Assembly: GCF_001375535.1 (NCBI RefSeq)
Contig: NZ_LN831197.1
Coordinates: forward strand, 1,397,330-1,461,329
Length of the DNA stretch: 64,000 bases
Origin: Bacillus niameyensis
GTDB lineage: Bacteria > Bacillota > Bacilli > Bacillales > Bacillaceae_C
Direction of reading: 5' to 3'
Shown: positions 41,882 to 50,246 of the stretch, piece by piece
How the letters are laid out: each line of letters opens with the position of its first letter
How positions within the stretch are numbered: the stretch's first letter is position 1
Notes under the pieces: model-generated
Databases searched by the model: none
What the model saw: only the letters and a program-made list of their open reading frames with translations
Told to the model about the DNA's origin: nothing
Made by a program: the position numbers and the translations under genes

Positions 41882-42184
41882 CTATTTCATACTTAACCAA
41901 CGATCCATATAATGTTCGTTAATTTCAATCGACAAGCTCCGTTTTTCATCATCTGTGATCGTTACCGACTTTGGAAACTTCACCCACACCTTAATATCAT
42001 GTTCGTACCTTTCATTTACGTTTATATAAGTTTCCGGTTCGTTATAACTAAAAGGAGCGTAGATTAAAATCCCCTCAATCGTTCTTGATTCATTTAAGTA
42101 AACTGTAGCGATGGCACGGATATCATGGGATAAAGTACTATCATATTCCACATCAAGCCAATCGATTTTTTTGATGTTGCTCAT
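41882..42184 (-). CDS. hypothetical protein, 100 residues
   Basis: The ATG at 42184 (MSNIKKIDWLDVEYDSTLSHD) follows GGGGGAAGAG; an upstream extension overlapping the next gene is rejected. The protein looks like a small beta-rich cytoplasmic domain (IRAIATVYLNESRTIEGILIYAPF, INVNERYEHDIKVWVKF) with a helical end. No family recognised. It is 16 bp after the gene at 42201-42674 on the same strand, so the two form an operon. Confidence 0.65.
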   Translation of the reverse strand: MSNIKKIDWLDVEYDSTLSHDIRAIATVYLNESRTIEGILIYAPFSYNEPETYINVNERYEHDIKVWVKFPKSVTITDDEKRSLSIEINEHYMDRWLSMK

Positions 42185-42200
42185 TCTCTCTTCCCCCCTA

Positions 42201-42674
42201 TTATTCAAAAAACAAATGGAAAAATTCTTGATCTTTATGATGCATTTGTGTATGCCAATCTGTATAAATTTCAATTAAATATTTATTAGGTAAGGCAATC
42301 GATTCCTCGGGACCTTGTTGAATAAAATTAGCAACACCTAGCTCTAGCACATTAATGACGATATTTGAACGAATTACGATATCTGCAATCTGATCGTTTT
42401 CAATTCTAGTATTTGATGAATTATAAAGCTTTTCTCGAAGAACACGATCATACACATCGACAATTCCATGAATATAGTTTTTATCCTCATAAGAGATTAG
42501 AGAAAGCTCTTCCACATCTCTTAGTACAAGCGTGTGATTAATGAATAAGGTATATAGCCGACCATTAATGTCTGTTTTTAATAAGTCCTGTAAAAATAAC
42601 GTTCCCCTTTCAGAAATTCGTTCAGAAAGTTCCTCAAAAGTATATTTTTTCTTTTCAAGCAATCGTTGTTCCAT
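42201..42674 (-). CDS. hypothetical protein, 157 residues
   Basis: The ATG at 42674 (MEQRLLEKKKYTFEELSERI) follows AAAGAGAG; 24 upstream codons are dismissed. It is all-helical in appearance, acidic and soluble: SERGTLFLQDLLKTDINGRLYTLFINHTLVLRDVEELS, DKNYIHGIVDVYDRVLREKL, NIVINVLELGVANFIQQG. No known motif. It is the first gene of a two-gene operon with the 100-residue protein. It could be a regulator or a toxin/immunity-type protein, but nothing in the sequence decides that. Confidence 0.6.
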   Translation of the reverse strand: MEQRLLEKKKYTFEELSERISERGTLFLQDLLKTDINGRLYTLFINHTLVLRDVEELSLISYEDKNYIHGIVDVYDRVLREKLYNSSNTRIENDQIADIVIRSNIVINVLELGVANFIQQGPEESIALPNKYLIEIYTDWHTQMHHKDQEFFHLFFE

Positions 42675-42922
42675 CCGTACGCTCTCTTTCTTTATAAGTG
42701 GCCTTCTACATAAGAGAGGGCCTATGTCATTTCTAGAATTTGACATATAGAGTCATTATACCAATCTCCCTAAAAAAACTCCTTTATCATACACTAAAAA
42801 AAACTACTTAAAGTTACTTCATACTCCTCATTTTTTCGACAGGTATAACGCAATTTCTATACAATCTTAACATGACAAAAAAAGCATCCCTTCGTATACT
42901 TGAAGAAAGGAGTGTGAAGGTT

Positions 42923-43846
42923 ATGGAAGTATTAGTTGTCGGTGCAGGAGCTGTTGGCGGCTATTTTGGTGCGAGATTTGTTGAAAAAGGAGTAGACGTG
43001 ACCTTTTTGGTGAGGGAAGCTCGTCAAAAAAAAATAAATGAAGAAGGGCTCATCGTTCAAAGTATTCATGGAAACATACATATACAGAAGCCGAAAACCA
43101 TTTTATCATCTGATTCGAGTAATCATTACGACATCATTTTAATAGGCACAAAAGCTTACCATTTTATGAAAGTAATTGATGATATAAAATCCTTTACTAG
43201 CAACGAAACGGTCATTATACCAATGTTAAACGGAATTAAACATTTGGATACTTTAAAAAAGGAATTTGATATCAACCAAATAGTGGGAGGGTTATGCTTT
43301 ATTGAATCCACTGTTGACTTGGAAGGAAGAATTATTCAATCAAGTCCTACACATGAATTTGTATTTGGCGAATTATCTGGGGCCGATACGGAGCGCATTA
43401 TAAAAATCGCGGAATTATTTTCGGGCACTAAGGCAACGATTAGGAAAAGCAATAAGGTTTTAACAGATATGTGGCATAAATATATGTATATCTCCGGTTT
43501 TTCTGGCATCACTTCACTTTTCCGATCAAGTATTGGACCAATTTTAGAAAGTGAGAACGCACTAGAAATTATTGAAAAACTTTATGCAGAAATTGGTGCT
43601 ATTATGCGAGCTGCTAATGCTCCAATCGCCCATAATATTGAACAAATTCAACTTAATCTCGTGAAAAAAATGGATTATACAATGAAATCCTCCTTACAAC
43701 GGGATATGGAAAAAATGCAACAAATAGAAGGAAATCACTTACATGGCTATTTATTACAGTTAGCAAAAGAACATCAAATTCCAGCACCTTACTTAAAAAT
43801 GGTTTTTGCCAATTTAGAAACGTATGAAAGAAATATGAAACTCTAA
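42923..43846 (+). CDS. ketopantoate reductase-like (ApbA/PanE family) protein
   Basis: About 307 residues from ATG 42923, 10 bases after AAAGGAG; 17 upstream codons are ignored. The N-terminal NADP-binding domain has VVGAGAVGGYFGARFVEKGVDVTFLVR and ILIGTKAYHF (the Lys of ApbA), and ALLNGI-like MLNGIKHLDTL. The C-terminal helical domain has NKVLTDMWHKYMYISGFSGITSLFR and a late SSLQRDMEKMQQIEGNHLHGYLLQLAKEH, matching the PanE SSMxxDxxxGxxTE region only loosely (IEGN instead of TE). It reduces a 2-oxo acid with NADPH, perhaps ketopantoate. The relaxed motif suggests a paralogue with another substrate. Confidence 0.8.
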   Translation: MEVLVVGAGAVGGYFGARFVEKGVDVTFLVREARQKKINEEGLIVQSIHGNIHIQKPKTILSSDSSNHYDIILIGTKAYHFMKVIDDIKSFTSNETVIIPMLNGIKHLDTLKKEFDINQIVGGLCFIESTVDLEGRIIQSSPTHEFVFGELSGADTERIIKIAELFSGTKATIRKSNKVLTDMWHKYMYISGFSGITSLFRSSIGPILESENALEIIEKLYAEIGAIMRAANAPIAHNIEQIQLNLVKKMDYTMKSSLQRDMEKMQQIEGNHLHGYLLQLAKEHQIPAPYLKMVFANLETYERNMKL

Positions 43847-43902
43847 AAAGTGATATAATAATTCCGAAATAAACAGTAATAAAAAAGTGAGGGGACTTAA
43901 AC

Positions 43903-44517
43903 ATGTTAAAAAAATTTGCTTCAGACGCACTAGGCTTATCAGACATCGGAAAAATCATCGGTCCAGAAGACTATGATAAAACGGATGCAGATGATTACAT
44001 TCGTCACGAAGATAATGAAAAAATTTACTTTTTAATAAAAACAAAAGCAGATGAGTATTGCTTTACAAACATCGCCTTTATCCATGTTGACGGAGCAAAT
44101 GCGGTTTCATCCAAACGCACTTTAAAACGCTATCCGTATTCGCAACATAAAATTACAAGCATACTACTTGAAACAGCTGGTAGAGTAGACTTAGATATAG
44201 AAATTAAGTTTACTTTAGGTAATCAAACATACAGTATTGATGTTGATAAAAAGCAAATAAATAAATTAAACGACCTTTATAAGGCATTAGTTTATATTTC
44301 AGAAGTCATTCACGAAAACAGCATTATGTATGATATGGCAAACGATAGTTTAGAAAAAGCTGTATCGGTTTTGCAAAACTCAAGAACATCAGAAATTCAA
44401 CTCGCTGATCAGTATAAACAACTAACAGAATTCGGATTTTCATGGTTGAAATCAGCTCGTGAACAATATCATGAAAAGGACTTTGGCGCAATTTTTGAAA
44501 AGTATATAAATAATTAG
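43903..44517 (+). CDS. yvbH: YvbH-like bacterial PH-domain protein
   Basis: 204 residues, the same length as B. subtilis YvbH. An N-terminal bacterial PH-like domain (about 20-125, KIYFLIKTKADEYCFTNIAFIHVDG ... RVDLDIEIKFTLGNQTYSIDVDKK) is followed by a helical oligomerisation region (about 130-204, LNDLYKALVYISEVIHENSIM ... GFSWLKSAREQY). It is cytoplasmic and of unknown function. GAGGGG precedes the ATG by nine bases, and a strong terminator follows. Confidence 0.85.
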   Translation: MLKKFASDALGLSDIGKIIGPEDYDKTDADDYIRHEDNEKIYFLIKTKADEYCFTNIAFIHVDGANAVSSKRTLKRYPYSQHKITSILLETAGRVDLDIEIKFTLGNQTYSIDVDKKQINKLNDLYKALVYISEVIHENSIMYDMANDSLEKAVSVLQNSRTSEIQLADQYKQLTEFGFSWLKSAREQYHEKDFGAIFEKYINN

Positions 44518-44543
44518 ATCTTCAAGAAGCTATGTTCTTTAAC

Positions 44544-44601
44544 ATGTCCTCATATTAACCTCCCTATTCAAATGAATGAAGGTTAATATGAGGACATTTT
44601 A
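44544..44601 (+). terminator. intrinsic terminator of yvbH
   Basis: An 18-bp perfect stem (44544-44561 with 44580-44597; arms starting ATGTCCTCATATTAACCT), an 18-base loop, and TTTT after it. Confidence 0.85.
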
Positions 44602-44741
44602 TTCATCTAGAAGAAAATGATGTGCTTTAAAAGGATATCATGACGACCGTTTTTTAGACTCGAATAAAATTCGAGCTTCAAGAAGCCAACAACTCCCTTT
44701 TTTTATGATCCCCTACATTCAAGCTTCGCCCAAAAAGTAGA

Positions 44742-46037
44742 TCAAACGACGTAAAGGAAATATCCGATAAATATGACACAAAGCACGTACATAATCGGAT
44801 GAACTTCCTTTCCTTTTTTCACAGCCACCATGCCGATCGGATAAAGGATGAAGCCAAGTGCAATTCCAGTCGCAACACTAAAGGTTAAAGGCATTGCAAT
44901 GATCGTAATAAAGCTTGGTATGAATACGGTCAAATTACTCCAATTGATCTTACTCATTTCTGTTGCCATCATTGCACCAACAATAATTAGAGCTGGTGAT
45001 GTAATTTCAGGTGTAACAATCGATAAAACTGGCGAAAAAAATAAAGATACTACAAAACATGCTGAAATGACAAGTGAAGTAAAACCGGTTCTTCCTCCAA
45101 CCGCAATTCCAGCTGTCGATTCAACAAATGATGCTGTTGTCGAAGTACCAAAAATAGAACCAAAAATCGTCGACATCGAATCCGCTAAAAGAGCTCGTCC
45201 GGCATTTGGGATCTCATTATTTTTCATAAGTCCCGCCTGACTGGCAATTCCGATTAATGCACCTGCTGTATCAAAAAAAGCAACGAATAAAAAGGTGAAA
45301 ATAACGGCAATTACTTTTGGAGAAAAAATATCATCTAAATGGCTAAGTGCAACGCCAAAAGAAGGTTCTAAGCTTGGGATTTTTCCGATAATGTTTTGAG
45401 GAGGTTGGATGATACCAAAGACCATCCCGAGAATAGTGGAGATCAGCATTCCGAAGAAAATACCACCCTTAATTCCCCTATTTAAAAGAATAATCGTAAT
45501 AATAAACCCTACAATGGCCAGTACTGTTGGAGGAGATTTAAAATCCCCAATTCCAACAAACGTCGCTTCGTTTGCCACAATAAGTCCAGCGTTTTTCAAA
45601 CCCATAAATGCTACAAAAAAGCCAATTCCCGCCGCAATTGCATGTTTTAAATCTGAAGGAATCACATTGATTATTTTTTCGCGGATTTTTAGCAAGCTTA
45701 AAATCATAAATAATACGCCCGCAATAAAAACACCCGTCAATGCTGTTTCCCACGGAATATTCATGCCAATACAGACTGTAAATGTAAAAAAAGAATTTAT
45801 TCCCATACTTGGAGCAATACCAATTGGATAATTAGACATTAATCCAATTAAAAGTGTTCCAATAATAGCTGATAAGGCAGTTGCTGTAAATAAAGCTCCC
45901 TTATCCATCCCAGTTTGGCTCAACATAACTGGATTGACAACCAAAATGTAAGCCATTGATAAAAATGTGGTAATACCTGCTACACTTTCCTGCTTATAGG
46001 AAGTGCCTCGTTCGGAAAATTGAAAGTAGTTTTTCAT
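44742..46037 (-). CDS. pbuG: guanine/hypoxanthine permease, AzgA-type NCS2 transporter
   Basis: 431 residues with 12-14 membrane segments. AzgA-like motifs: FLSMAYILVVNPVMLSQTGMD, IGIAPSMGINSFFTFTVC, IPSDLKHAIAAGIGFFVAFMGLKNAGLIV, VAFFDTAGALIGIASQAGLM and GTSTTASFVESTAGIAVGGRTGFTS. It imports purine bases by proton symport. A guanine riboswitch lies directly upstream, as for B. subtilis pbuG, which supports the guanine/hypoxanthine role; pbuO would be the nearest alternative. GGAGGA is nine bases before the ATG. Single-gene unit. Confidence 0.92.
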   Translation of the reverse strand: MKNYFQFSERGTSYKQESVAGITTFLSMAYILVVNPVMLSQTGMDKGALFTATALSAIIGTLLIGLMSNYPIGIAPSMGINSFFTFTVCIGMNIPWETALTGVFIAGVLFMILSLLKIREKIINVIPSDLKHAIAAGIGFFVAFMGLKNAGLIVANEATFVGIGDFKSPPTVLAIVGFIITIILLNRGIKGGIFFGMLISTILGMVFGIIQPPQNIIGKIPSLEPSFGVALSHLDDIFSPKVIAVIFTFLFVAFFDTAGALIGIASQAGLMKNNEIPNAGRALLADSMSTIFGSIFGTSTTASFVESTAGIAVGGRTGFTSLVISACFVVSLFFSPVLSIVTPEITSPALIIVGAMMATEMSKINWSNLTVFIPSFITIIAMPLTFSVATGIALGFILYPIGMVAVKKGKEVHPIMYVLCVIFIGYFLYVV

Positions 46038-46058
46038 GATGAGTCCTCCGAATTGTAT

Positions 46059-46206
46059 AAAAAATCCCCGGAAGAAACTGCCGGAGAATCACGCTACAAA
46101 GGACAATTATAACACTTTAACAACCATTTGCATTGTCCCTTGTAGTCAGACCATTTACGGCAGTCCGGTAGAAACGTTCAAGCCTTATTCTTGAACTTAT
46201 ACAAGG
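46059..46206 (-). promoter_or_regulatory. guanine riboswitch with expression platform
   Basis: On the minus strand 46206-46138 forms a purine aptamer: CCTTGTA/TACAAGG helix P1, two loops (AATAAGG, GTTTCTACC, CCGTAAA) and GACTACAAGG, in which the residue that pairs with the ligand is C, as in guanine riboswitches. The 3' P1 strand (46145-46132) can also pair with 46107-46094 (14 bp, one G-U). A terminator hairpin (CTCCGG/CCGGGG, then six T; 46090-46059) follows. Bases GTCCT and TTGTA of 46107-46094 could pair with AGGAC and TACAA around the pbuG ribosome site, so sequestration of the site is also possible. Confidence 0.92.
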
Positions 46207-46393
46207 AAATTATAAATAATAATCGAATGTTATCAGGGATTTGCTACTTGCGTCAATATTATTCCTCTTTTTCAGCCAATTAAGTTTATTTCTTTATGAC
46301 ACGAACCTACTTGTTTTTTCACTATTATTTGTAAACCTAAGAGCAGTAATCGCATAAATTAATTTCGTAGATGAATATAAGGGGCGATTGGTA
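46207..46393. other. divergent promoter region pbuG / HpaB-type gene
   Basis: AT-rich, must hold both promoters. No unambiguous boxes assigned. AAGGGG at 46379-46384 is the ribosome site of the plus-strand gene. Confidence 0.4.
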
Positions 46394-47839
46394 ATGACGA
46401 TCTCCGGAAAGGAATATATCGATCGAATTAATCAATTAAAAAGTGAAATATGGGTTGATGGAAAAAAGATAACTGGAAAAGTCTCGGAGCATCCAGCCTT
46501 TCATGGAGTTATGAAAAGTAAAGCTCAATTATTAGATATGCAAAATGACCCAGCATTAAAAGATATTTTTACATTCACTTCTCCCAATCGAGAGGAAAAG
46601 GTAAGTTTTTCATTTCACCATCCGAAAACGAAGGAAGATTTGCTTTTTCGAAAAGAAGCAACGGAAAAATGGGCAAGGTGTAATTTTGGATTATTAGGAA
46701 GGTCTCCAGATTATGTAAATACAGGAATTATGATATTAGCTGCGTCTGAAAAACTATTCGGAGTTAAAGATCAAAAATTTGGGGACAATATCCGCAATAC
46801 TTATGAAAACGCGATGAAAAATGACCTAACTTTTACTCATACGTTTATTAATCCTCAAGTAAATCGCTCGATTGCCTATTTTGAAGATTCACAGGAAAAT
46901 ATCGCAGCAAGAATTATTGATGAGAATAGTGATGGAATCATTATTGACGGGGCAAGGCTTTTAGCGACTCAAGGGGGAATCACTGATGAAATATTAGTAC
47001 TACCGGCTGGCAGCAATTTTAATGAAAAATCATATGTTTACGGTTTTACTGTTCCCTCTAACACACCTGGATTGAAGTTCATATGTCGAGAATCATTTAC
47101 TTATGATAAGTCTGATTTTAATCATCCACTTAGTTCTCGATTTGAGGAAATGGATTCAATAGTTGTGTTTGACCATGTCTTAATCCCTTGGGAGAAAGTA
47201 TTTTTATACAAGGATTTAGATATAGCTCGCCAGTTTTTTGCACAAGCACAGTTTAATACAATGCTCCTTTATCAGGCAGTCATTAGAATGATTGTCAAAA
47301 CAGAATTTATCCTTGGATTAGCTGAGTCTATTGTTGAAGCGATCAATATTCGTGAATACCAACACATACAGGATAAAGTAAGTGAAATTATCGCAGCACT
47401 TGAAATTATGAAAGCTTTGCATATGTCTTCACGAGTTCAAGCAAGTCTTGATTCATCTGGAACGATGATTCCAGATGCTAGACCATTACATGTCGCCATT
47501 CATTATTATCCAAAAGTATATCCGCGTCTTGTCGAAATTTTACAATTACTTGGAGGTAGTGGCCTAATCCTACTGCCAACAGAAAAAAGTTTTGAATCAA
47601 CCATTCGTCCATATCTTGAAAAATATTTACAAGGCACCAACTCCTCTGCAGAAGACCGTGTCATGCTATTTCGCTTAACATGGGATCTGTGTATGAGCGC
47701 ATTTGGCTCCAGACAAACCCATTATGAACGTTTCTTTTTTGGCGACCCTGTTAGATTAGCAATGGGGCTATATAACGGATACCCGAAAAAGGAATATACT
47801 AAAGCTATTGAGGAATTTCTAAATACAGTTAAAGACTAA
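46394..47839 (+). CDS. 4-hydroxyphenylacetate 3-monooxygenase-type flavin monooxygenase, large component
   Basis: The ATG at 46394 (MTISGKEYIDRINQLKSEIW) follows AAGGGG by nine bases and gives 481 residues. HpaB/PvcC acyl-CoA-dehydrogenase-like fold: WARCNFGLLGRSPDYVNTGIMILAA, LTFTHTFINPQVNRS, GIIIDGARLLATQGGITDEILVLP and the C-terminal GGSGLILLPTEKSFES. These enzymes hydroxylate phenols at the ortho position with FADH2 and O2, using a separate flavin reductase (HpaC). No hpaC neighbour is present. The nearest relative is B. subtilis YoaI (about the same length). Substrate unknown. A short hairpin with a T-rich tail follows. Confidence 0.9.
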   Translation: MTISGKEYIDRINQLKSEIWVDGKKITGKVSEHPAFHGVMKSKAQLLDMQNDPALKDIFTFTSPNREEKVSFSFHHPKTKEDLLFRKEATEKWARCNFGLLGRSPDYVNTGIMILAASEKLFGVKDQKFGDNIRNTYENAMKNDLTFTHTFINPQVNRSIAYFEDSQENIAARIIDENSDGIIIDGARLLATQGGITDEILVLPAGSNFNEKSYVYGFTVPSNTPGLKFICRESFTYDKSDFNHPLSSRFEEMDSIVVFDHVLIPWEKVFLYKDLDIARQFFAQAQFNTMLLYQAVIRMIVKTEFILGLAESIVEAINIREYQHIQDKVSEIIAALEIMKALHMSSRVQASLDSSGTMIPDARPLHVAIHYYPKVYPRLVEILQLLGGSGLILLPTEKSFESTIRPYLEKYLQGTNSSAEDRVMLFRLTWDLCMSAFGSRQTHYERFFFGDPVRLAMGLYNGYPKKEYTKAIEEFLNTVKD

Positions 47840-47853
47840 ATTAATGGGGGCTG

Positions 47854-47886
47854 ACTTTCAAATGGTTGATTGAAAGTTTGTTCCTA
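47854..47886 (+). terminator. possible terminator
   Basis: ACTTTCAA (47854-47861) / TTGAAAGT (47870-47877), 8-base loop, then TTGTTCC..ATTTT. Short stem, moderate T content. Confidence 0.5.
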
Positions 47887-48014
47887 TTTTACTTACTCCT
47901 CACAAATCTACAAAATATTTCCTTCCCTTTCATCCTCCTATTAATTCTATGATAATATATGGTTGATGTTTTTCTATATTTATCGGGTCTTTTGGGAGAT
48001 TATGAGGTGAGAAG

Positions 48015-48734
48015 ATGAAAGTAGCAACAAGTATAATACAGAAAGAGAAAAGTCATTTTTTTGACGGAGTAAAAGCATGTATTCCTACATTATTAGGATA
48101 TTTAAGTATTGGATTTGCAGCTGGAGTTATTGAAAAAACTGCAGGGCTTAGTGTATTAGAGATTATTTTAATGAGTTCGTTAATATACGCCGGATCGGCT
48201 CAATTTATTGCAGCTGGCATGATTGCAGTCAATGCATCTGCTACTGCAATTATCTTCACTATTTTTTTTGTTAATCTTAGGCATCTTTTACTAAGCGCTG
48301 CCTTATCGCCCTATTTTCGTCATTTGACTCCCTTAAAGAATTCATTAATTGGGGCCTTGCTTACAGATGAAACTTTTGGAGTAGCGATCAATGAATCTAG
48401 AAACAAAAAATATATTAGTGAAAAATGGATGCATGGATTAAATATAACAGCCTATCTAAATTGGATTATAGCTAATATAGCTGGGGCCTACTTCGGCCAG
48501 TGGATTACAAACCCAGAACAGTTCGGACTTGACTTCGCCTTACCAGCGATGTTTATCGGGCTTCTCGTTATACAAATGCTCGGGAGAAAGAAATATTTTA
48601 TTGATGTTGTAGTAGCAATCTGCGCAGTGATCGTTGGTGTAGGAGTAAGCTTCATTTCATCAAGTAGCATCGGTGTAATTGTTGCAATTATTCTCGCCTC
48701 AACGATCGGAATGGTGGTGGAAAAATGGAAATAA
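48015..48734 (+). CDS. azlC: AzlC family branched-chain amino acid exporter, large subunit
   Basis: 239 residues with about seven membrane helices. Motifs: SIGFAAGVIEKTAGLSVLEIILMSSLIYAGSAQFIA and FFVNLRHLLLSAALSPYFR, then LTDETFGVA. With AzlD it exports branched-chain amino acids (and in B. subtilis confers 4-azaleucine resistance). GAGGTGAG precedes the ATG at 48015. The end overlaps azlD by 10 bp. Confidence 0.93.
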   Translation: MKVATSIIQKEKSHFFDGVKACIPTLLGYLSIGFAAGVIEKTAGLSVLEIILMSSLIYAGSAQFIAAGMIAVNASATAIIFTIFFVNLRHLLLSAALSPYFRHLTPLKNSLIGALLTDETFGVAINESRNKKYISEKWMHGLNITAYLNWIIANIAGAYFGQWITNPEQFGLDFALPAMFIGLLVIQMLGRKKYFIDVVVAICAVIVGVGVSFISSSSIGVIVAIILASTIGMVVEKWK

Positions 48735-49048
48735 ACTCTTATATCCTTTTGATTATTTTAGGCTCGGCAGTTGTCACCTTTGTACCAAGAGTACTGCCAC
48801 TTGTTGTCCTAAGCCGACTATCTATACCAGATTGGGGAATGCGTTGGCTGAGCCATGTCCCAGTTGCTGTTATGGCTGCTTTAATTGGACAAGAATTATT
48901 ATTATCCGAAGGAAAACTATCTTTCCAACATAATATCGATTTAATAGCCGCATTACCAACGTTTGCGGTGGCCATTCTTACACGTAGTCTACTTGGAACA
49001 GTTATAGTAGGCATTTTATCAATGATGTTTTTACGCTTTATCTTTTAA
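48725..49048 (+). CDS. azlD: AzlD family branched-chain amino acid exporter, small subunit
   Basis: 107 residues with four membrane helices (YILLIILGSAVVTFVPRVLPLVVL, WLSHVPVAVMAALIGQELL and two more). The VPRVLP motif is typical. It overlaps azlC by 10 bp, so it is translationally coupled, and is followed by a strong terminator. Confidence 0.92.
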   Translation: MEINSYILLIILGSAVVTFVPRVLPLVVLSRLSIPDWGMRWLSHVPVAVMAALIGQELLLSEGKLSFQHNIDLIAALPTFAVAILTRSLLGTVIVGILSMMFLRFIF

Positions 49049-49103
49049 TCTTAATAGAGGTTCTTAACTTACTAGTTTTATAGTTGTTACATAGGACAAG
49101 CTC

Positions 49104-49142
49104 AAAAAAGGATTTCACCGATTATGTGTGAAATCCTTTTTT
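49104..49142 (+). terminator. intrinsic terminator of azlCD, bidirectional
   Basis: AAAAAAGGATTTCAC (49104-49118) and GTGAAATCCTTTTTT (49128-49142) give a 15-bp stem with T-runs on both strands; it also ends the MltG-like operon on the minus strand. Confidence 0.88.
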
Positions 49143-49161
49143 GCATGCTATCGGATATTAA

Positions 49162-49650
49162 TCATTTAAAAACAGAGGAAATGATCTCATCTACAGACAT
49201 TTTACTGTCTACTTTATACACGCCCGGCCGTAAACGGTTTTGCACACCTTTTTTTTCAACCCTTTGCGAGAATTTATTTGCATTATCCGTTATTTTAGCC
49301 TCTACAAGTATTTTCCCGACATCAATACTTGTCATTCCTTCAGTCACAAAAAATATTACTTGATTTACATCTTTGGACTCTTCAGCCGGTTGTTCCTTCT
49401 GTACAGCATTTTTTGTTTCTTCAATTTTTTTGTCATATTCATCCTTCGTTTGAACTACATAGCCGGATGATTCAAGTTGAACTTTCATTTCTTCATCAGA
49501 TAATGAGCGAGGCGCTGCCGGTTCTTTCTCCGTCGTTTGAACAGGAGTTTTTGGTTTTTCATCACTGTTATTAGAGATATAAACTGTGCCACAAACAGTT
49601 GTAGCAAGTAAAATTCCAGCAGCAAAACTCCTTAAAAAGGTATATTTCAT
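49162..49650 (-). CDS. MltG N-terminal-domain-like membrane protein lacking the lytic domain
   Basis: 162 residues: a membrane-anchor (residues about 5-26, LRSFAAGILLATTVCGTVYIS), an acidic, Pro-rich stalk (30-110), and a LysM-like subdomain (about 112-160, VIFFVTEGMTSIDVGKILVEAKITDNANKFSQRVEKKGVQNRLRPGVYKVDSKMSVDEIISSVFK) as found before the YceG catalytic part of the endolytic transglycosylase MltG. The catalytic Glu domain is absent. It probably binds glycan at the outer membrane face. It overlaps the upstream gene by four bases. Confidence 0.8.
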   Translation of the reverse strand: MKYTFLRSFAAGILLATTVCGTVYISNNSDEKPKTPVQTTEKEPAAPRSLSDEEMKVQLESSGYVVQTKDEYDKKIEETKNAVQKEQPAEESKDVNQVIFFVTEGMTSIDVGKILVEAKITDNANKFSQRVEKKGVQNRLRPGVYKVDSKMSVDEIISSVFK

Positions 49651-50021
49651 TGGTCAACTTTTCTCCTTTCTTCTTTAGGTGTTACGTAAGGAGCAAGTAA
49701 TTGTTTAATTTCACTTTCCGTTGACTCTTTCATTGCAGCAATATTCTCGACAGAATAATTACGCTTATACAAATCTAGCACTTCACGCAGAAACAACCTT
49801 TCTTTTGCAGAAAGCTGGACTTCTGACTCATTAAAAACAATATCCAAGTCAAACTCAATATTTCGGATTGAATCCTTGATTTCATCGATTTCGTTTGTGA
49901 CAGATATATGAATCATATCTATTTCTTTCTGCTTAGCTTTTGCATCCTTTCCAGAAGTAAAAAAAGATATGATGAGCAATATGACGGAAACTATAAACAG
50001 AATCGCTAATGTCCATTCCAT
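49647..50021 (-). CDS. hypothetical membrane-anchored coiled-coil protein
   Basis: 124 residues. One N-terminal membrane helix (MEWTLAILFIVSVILLIISFF) then a long amphipathic helix (KDAKAKQKEIDMIHISVTNEIDEIKDSIRNIEFDLDIV) and a C-terminal helix-turn-helix-like segment (SAKERLFLREVLDLYKRNYSVENIAAMKESTESEIKQLL). It is co-transcribed with the MltG-like gene (4-bp overlap), so both may act in wall metabolism. The C-terminal segment resembles a small HTH but no function is claimed. GGGGAGG precedes the ATG. Confidence 0.7.
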   Translation of the reverse strand: MEWTLAILFIVSVILLIISFFTSGKDAKAKQKEIDMIHISVTNEIDEIKDSIRNIEFDLDIVFNESEVQLSAKERLFLREVLDLYKRNYSVENIAAMKESTESEIKQLLAPYVTPKEERRKVDQ

Positions 50022-50152
50022 TAAGTAGGGCCTCCCCTTTCTCTTTTAAATTGTTACCCTACCAATTATACATTTACAGCTTAGATTTTTCGACACAAAA
50101 ACCTAAAATGCTACAAAAGTTATATTAAAATATAAAAATTATATACGAAAAA

Positions 50153-50204
50153 GAGGAGATAAATTCAGATTTCCAACTAGTAGTTGTTCTGAATTTATCT
50201 CCTC
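50153..50204 (-). terminator. intrinsic terminator of the GNAT gene
   Basis: A 17-bp perfect stem (50153-50169 with 50188-50204; arms GAGGAGATAAATTCAGA). The loop itself contains CAACTA G TAGTTG. On the minus strand the right end is followed by TTTTTCG. Confidence 0.85.
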
Positions 50205-50246
50205 ATATATTAAGGCATTACTAAGTTTAAGAGTAATCAGTTCAAA

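Noticed and set aside
44742-49048. Prophage, tRNA or rRNA features in the right half
   Set aside because: No clover-leaf, rRNA-like or structural phage genes were seen on either strand.
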